64,000 nt of DNA from Peteryoungia ipomoeae (GTDB taxonomy: Bacteria; Pseudomonadota; Alphaproteobacteria; Rhizobiales; Rhizobiaceae). The stretch covers positions 124,001 through 188,000 of the forward strand of contig NZ_STGV01000004.1 of NCBI RefSeq assembly GCF_004912165.1. The letters run 5' to 3'. The position numbers and the translations under genes are program-made. The notes under the pieces are model-generated. The model had not been told where the DNA came from. It was given only the letters and a program-made list of their open reading frames with translations, and made no database searches. Below, piece after piece: positions 63,106 through 64,000 of the stretch (within the stretch, counting starts at the first letter, position 1; every line of letters begins with the position of its first letter).

Positions 63106-63120
63106 GTTCCTCATTTGTTC
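63106..63120. promoter_or_regulatory. LexA (SOS) box of imuA-imuB-dnaE2
   Basis: GTTC-CTCATTT-GTTC, the exact alphaproteobacterial direct-repeat SOS box with N7 spacing, 22 bp before the imuA start. Confidence 0.85.
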
Positions 63121-63245
63121 TTATGGATTCCAGAGCTTGCCGCAAGAGTCAACGGGGATGAATATAAGAATTTATTCCTCCCTTGAATTCACTCTCGAAA
63201 TCCTGTCGCAAAACCCCTATATGTGCGGGCATGTAAGGAGTATCC

Positions 63246-63689
63246 ATGGCCCGCATAGATCAGAGCGAGGATTGGCAGGAACGGCATGCGCCGACGATCA
63301 GCACGTTCGAGTCGCTGGCGATCGAGGCCTATGGCCGGTTGCCGCAGGAATTTCGCGACCTGAGCCGCGATCTCATCATCGAGATCACCGATTTTCCGAC
63401 CGATGAAGTCTTCGAAGACATGGCGCTCGAAACCCCCTTTGATCTGCTCGGCCTGTTTGAAGGGCGCGGCATTTCGGAGCGATTTTCCATGGAAACCGGC
63501 ATGATGCCGAACCGCATCACGCTTTATCGCCGTCCTATCCTCGATTACTGGGCGGAGAACGAAGAAACGCTGGGCGATATCATTACCCATGTACTGATCC
63601 ATGAAATCGGACATCACTTCGGCCTGTCCGACGATGACATGGAGCGGATCGAAGAAAGCGCCGAAGAGGCCGCTGCCGCCGAGCGCTGA
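63246..63689 (+). CDS. Zincin-like metallopeptidase-family protein
   Basis: A 147-aa protein of the small "metallopeptidase family" type. The motif HVLIHEIGHHFGLSDDDMERI is HExxH-x-x-x-x-x-D, a minimal zincin site; RITLYRRPILDYWAE precedes it. Its C-terminus is Ala/Glu-rich. Activity has been little studied in this family. Monocistronic, divergent from imuA. Confidence 0.85.
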   Translation: MARIDQSEDWQERHAPTISTFESLAIEAYGRLPQEFRDLSRDLIIEITDFPTDEVFEDMALETPFDLLGLFEGRGISERFSMETGMMPNRITLYRRPILDYWAENEETLGDIITHVLIHEIGHHFGLSDDDMERIEESAEEAAAAER

Positions 63690-63759
63690 GCCCAGGGCGA
63701 TCTACCTCACACCTTGCGCCTGCACCTTCCGAATTGAGCGGACATGATGTCAGTTGCTT

Positions 63760-63810
63760 GCGCTACAGCGCCGTGCGCCAAACATGGCGCACAAAGGTTC
63801 GCTGTAGCGC
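63760..63810. repeat. Nested inverted repeat, first of a pair
   Basis: Outer arms GCGCTACAGCG (63760-63770) and CGCTGTAGCGC (63800-63810); inner hairpin TGCGCCA-AACA-TGGCGCA (63774-63791). Confidence 0.85.
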
Positions 63811-63820
63811 TTTATATCTG

Positions 63821-63868
63821 CTGCATAATTTTCACCTTAAATCGATTCCGATTTAAGGAATTATGCAG
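63821..63868. repeat. Long inverted repeat, second of a pair; possible terminator
   Basis: CTGCATAATT...AATTATGCAG (63821-63830/63859-63868) encloses CCTTAAATCG-ATTC-CGATTTAAGG (63835-63858), 20 paired bases per arm with one 4-nt bulge. It overlaps the stop codon of the AraC-type gene. Confidence 0.85.
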
Positions 63869-64000
63869 TAGGTGCGGGTTTCCCATGGCCAAACCGCGCC
63901 CGATAGGCGGCGGGGCTTGTCGACAGGCGGGTGCGGAAATGGTGGCGGAGCGTGGCCGGCGTGCCGAAGCCGGCTGCAAGCGCCACATCATTCAGCGAAA
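63861..64000 (-). CDS. AraC/GlxA-family regulator, C-terminal fragment
   Basis: Only the last 46 codons are in the window. They read SLNDVALAAGFGTPATLRHHF and STSPAAYRARFG, the second helix-turn-helix of an AraC domain. The Pro-Ala-Ala-Tyr-Arg end is typical of GlxA-type amidase-1-like AraC regulators. Its start lies beyond the window. The stop codon is inside the long palindrome at 63821-63868. Confidence 0.85.
   Translation of the reverse strand, partial: SLNDVALAAGFGTPATLRHHFRTRLSTSPAAYRARFGHGKPAPTA

Overview
The window looks like about 64 kb of chromosome from an alphaproteobacterium of the family Rhizobiaceae (Rhizobium/Agrobacterium/Ciceribacter type). The evidence is the GC-rich coding sequence, the gene content (thiCOSG, ffh-rpsP-rimM-trmD-rplS, a second RpoH-type sigma factor, imuA-imuB-dnaE2, glnK-amtB), and the signals typical of that group: an EcfG-type promoter, an Irr-type iron box, a GTTC-N7-GTTC SOS box, a SAM-II riboswitch and RIME-like intergenic palindromes. 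Genus and species cannot be fixed from the sequence alone.

Layout. 1-3.9 kb: thiamine biosynthesis operon thiC-thiO-thiS-thiG (minus strand, thiG cut by the window edge) behind a TPP riboswitch. 4-5.7 kb: an exported MBL-fold hydrolase and a small periplasmic protein. 6-11.4 kb: translation/secretion block ffh, chorismate mutase, rpsP, rimM, trmD and rplS, with a TauE/SafE permease gene inserted on the opposite strand before rplS. 11.4-17.7 kb: an EamA transporter, leuC, ppk2, an amino-acid ABC permease with its binding protein, and an aldo/keto reductase. 17.9-24.2 kb: an L,D-transpeptidase-like protein, an OmpR-type response regulator, a cNMP-domain protein, exonuclease III, lolA and ftsK. 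24.3-31.1 kb: nitrogen module glnK-amtB, then tesB, a ubiquinone-type hydroxylase, Trm112, a LON-domain protein, a thioredoxin/TPR protein and a prolyl-tRNA editing protein.

31.3-33 kb: tRNA-Gly(GCC) followed by a more AT-rich two-gene insertion of unknown function (a 179-aa protein and a DUF1828-like 252-aa protein whose reading frames overlap). This is the best candidate for an undescribed accessory system. 33-40 kb: galM, a MoxR/VWA pair split by SAM-II-controlled metA, thiamine pyrophosphokinase and an ABC-F ATPase. 40-45 kb: a decayed BacA/YddA-like ABC transporter with a coupled 58-codon membrane protein, then TPP-riboswitch-controlled thiBPQ. 45-54.3 kb: M48 lipoprotein protease, PAS-GGDEF diguanylate cyclase, GST, rpoH2, leuB, leuD, a CoA-ester lyase and a DUF1737 protein.

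54.3-56 kb is a gene-free mosaic of RIME/REP-like palindromes. 56-57.1 kb: iron storage (bfr, bfd) with an Irr-type box. 57.2-63.1 kb: the SOS-controlled imuA-imuB-dnaE2 mutagenesis cassette. The window ends with a zincin-like metallopeptidase, two large hairpins and the C-terminal end of an AraC/GlxA-type regulator.

How the parts fit together: thiamine supply appears three times (synthesis, uptake, phosphorylation), with riboswitches on synthesis and uptake. Leucine synthesis is split into leuC (12-14 kb) and leuB/leuD (51-53 kb). Several global regulators have recognisable sites here (NtrC/sigma-54, CtrA, Irr, LexA, EcfG). All motif calls were made by eye without any search.
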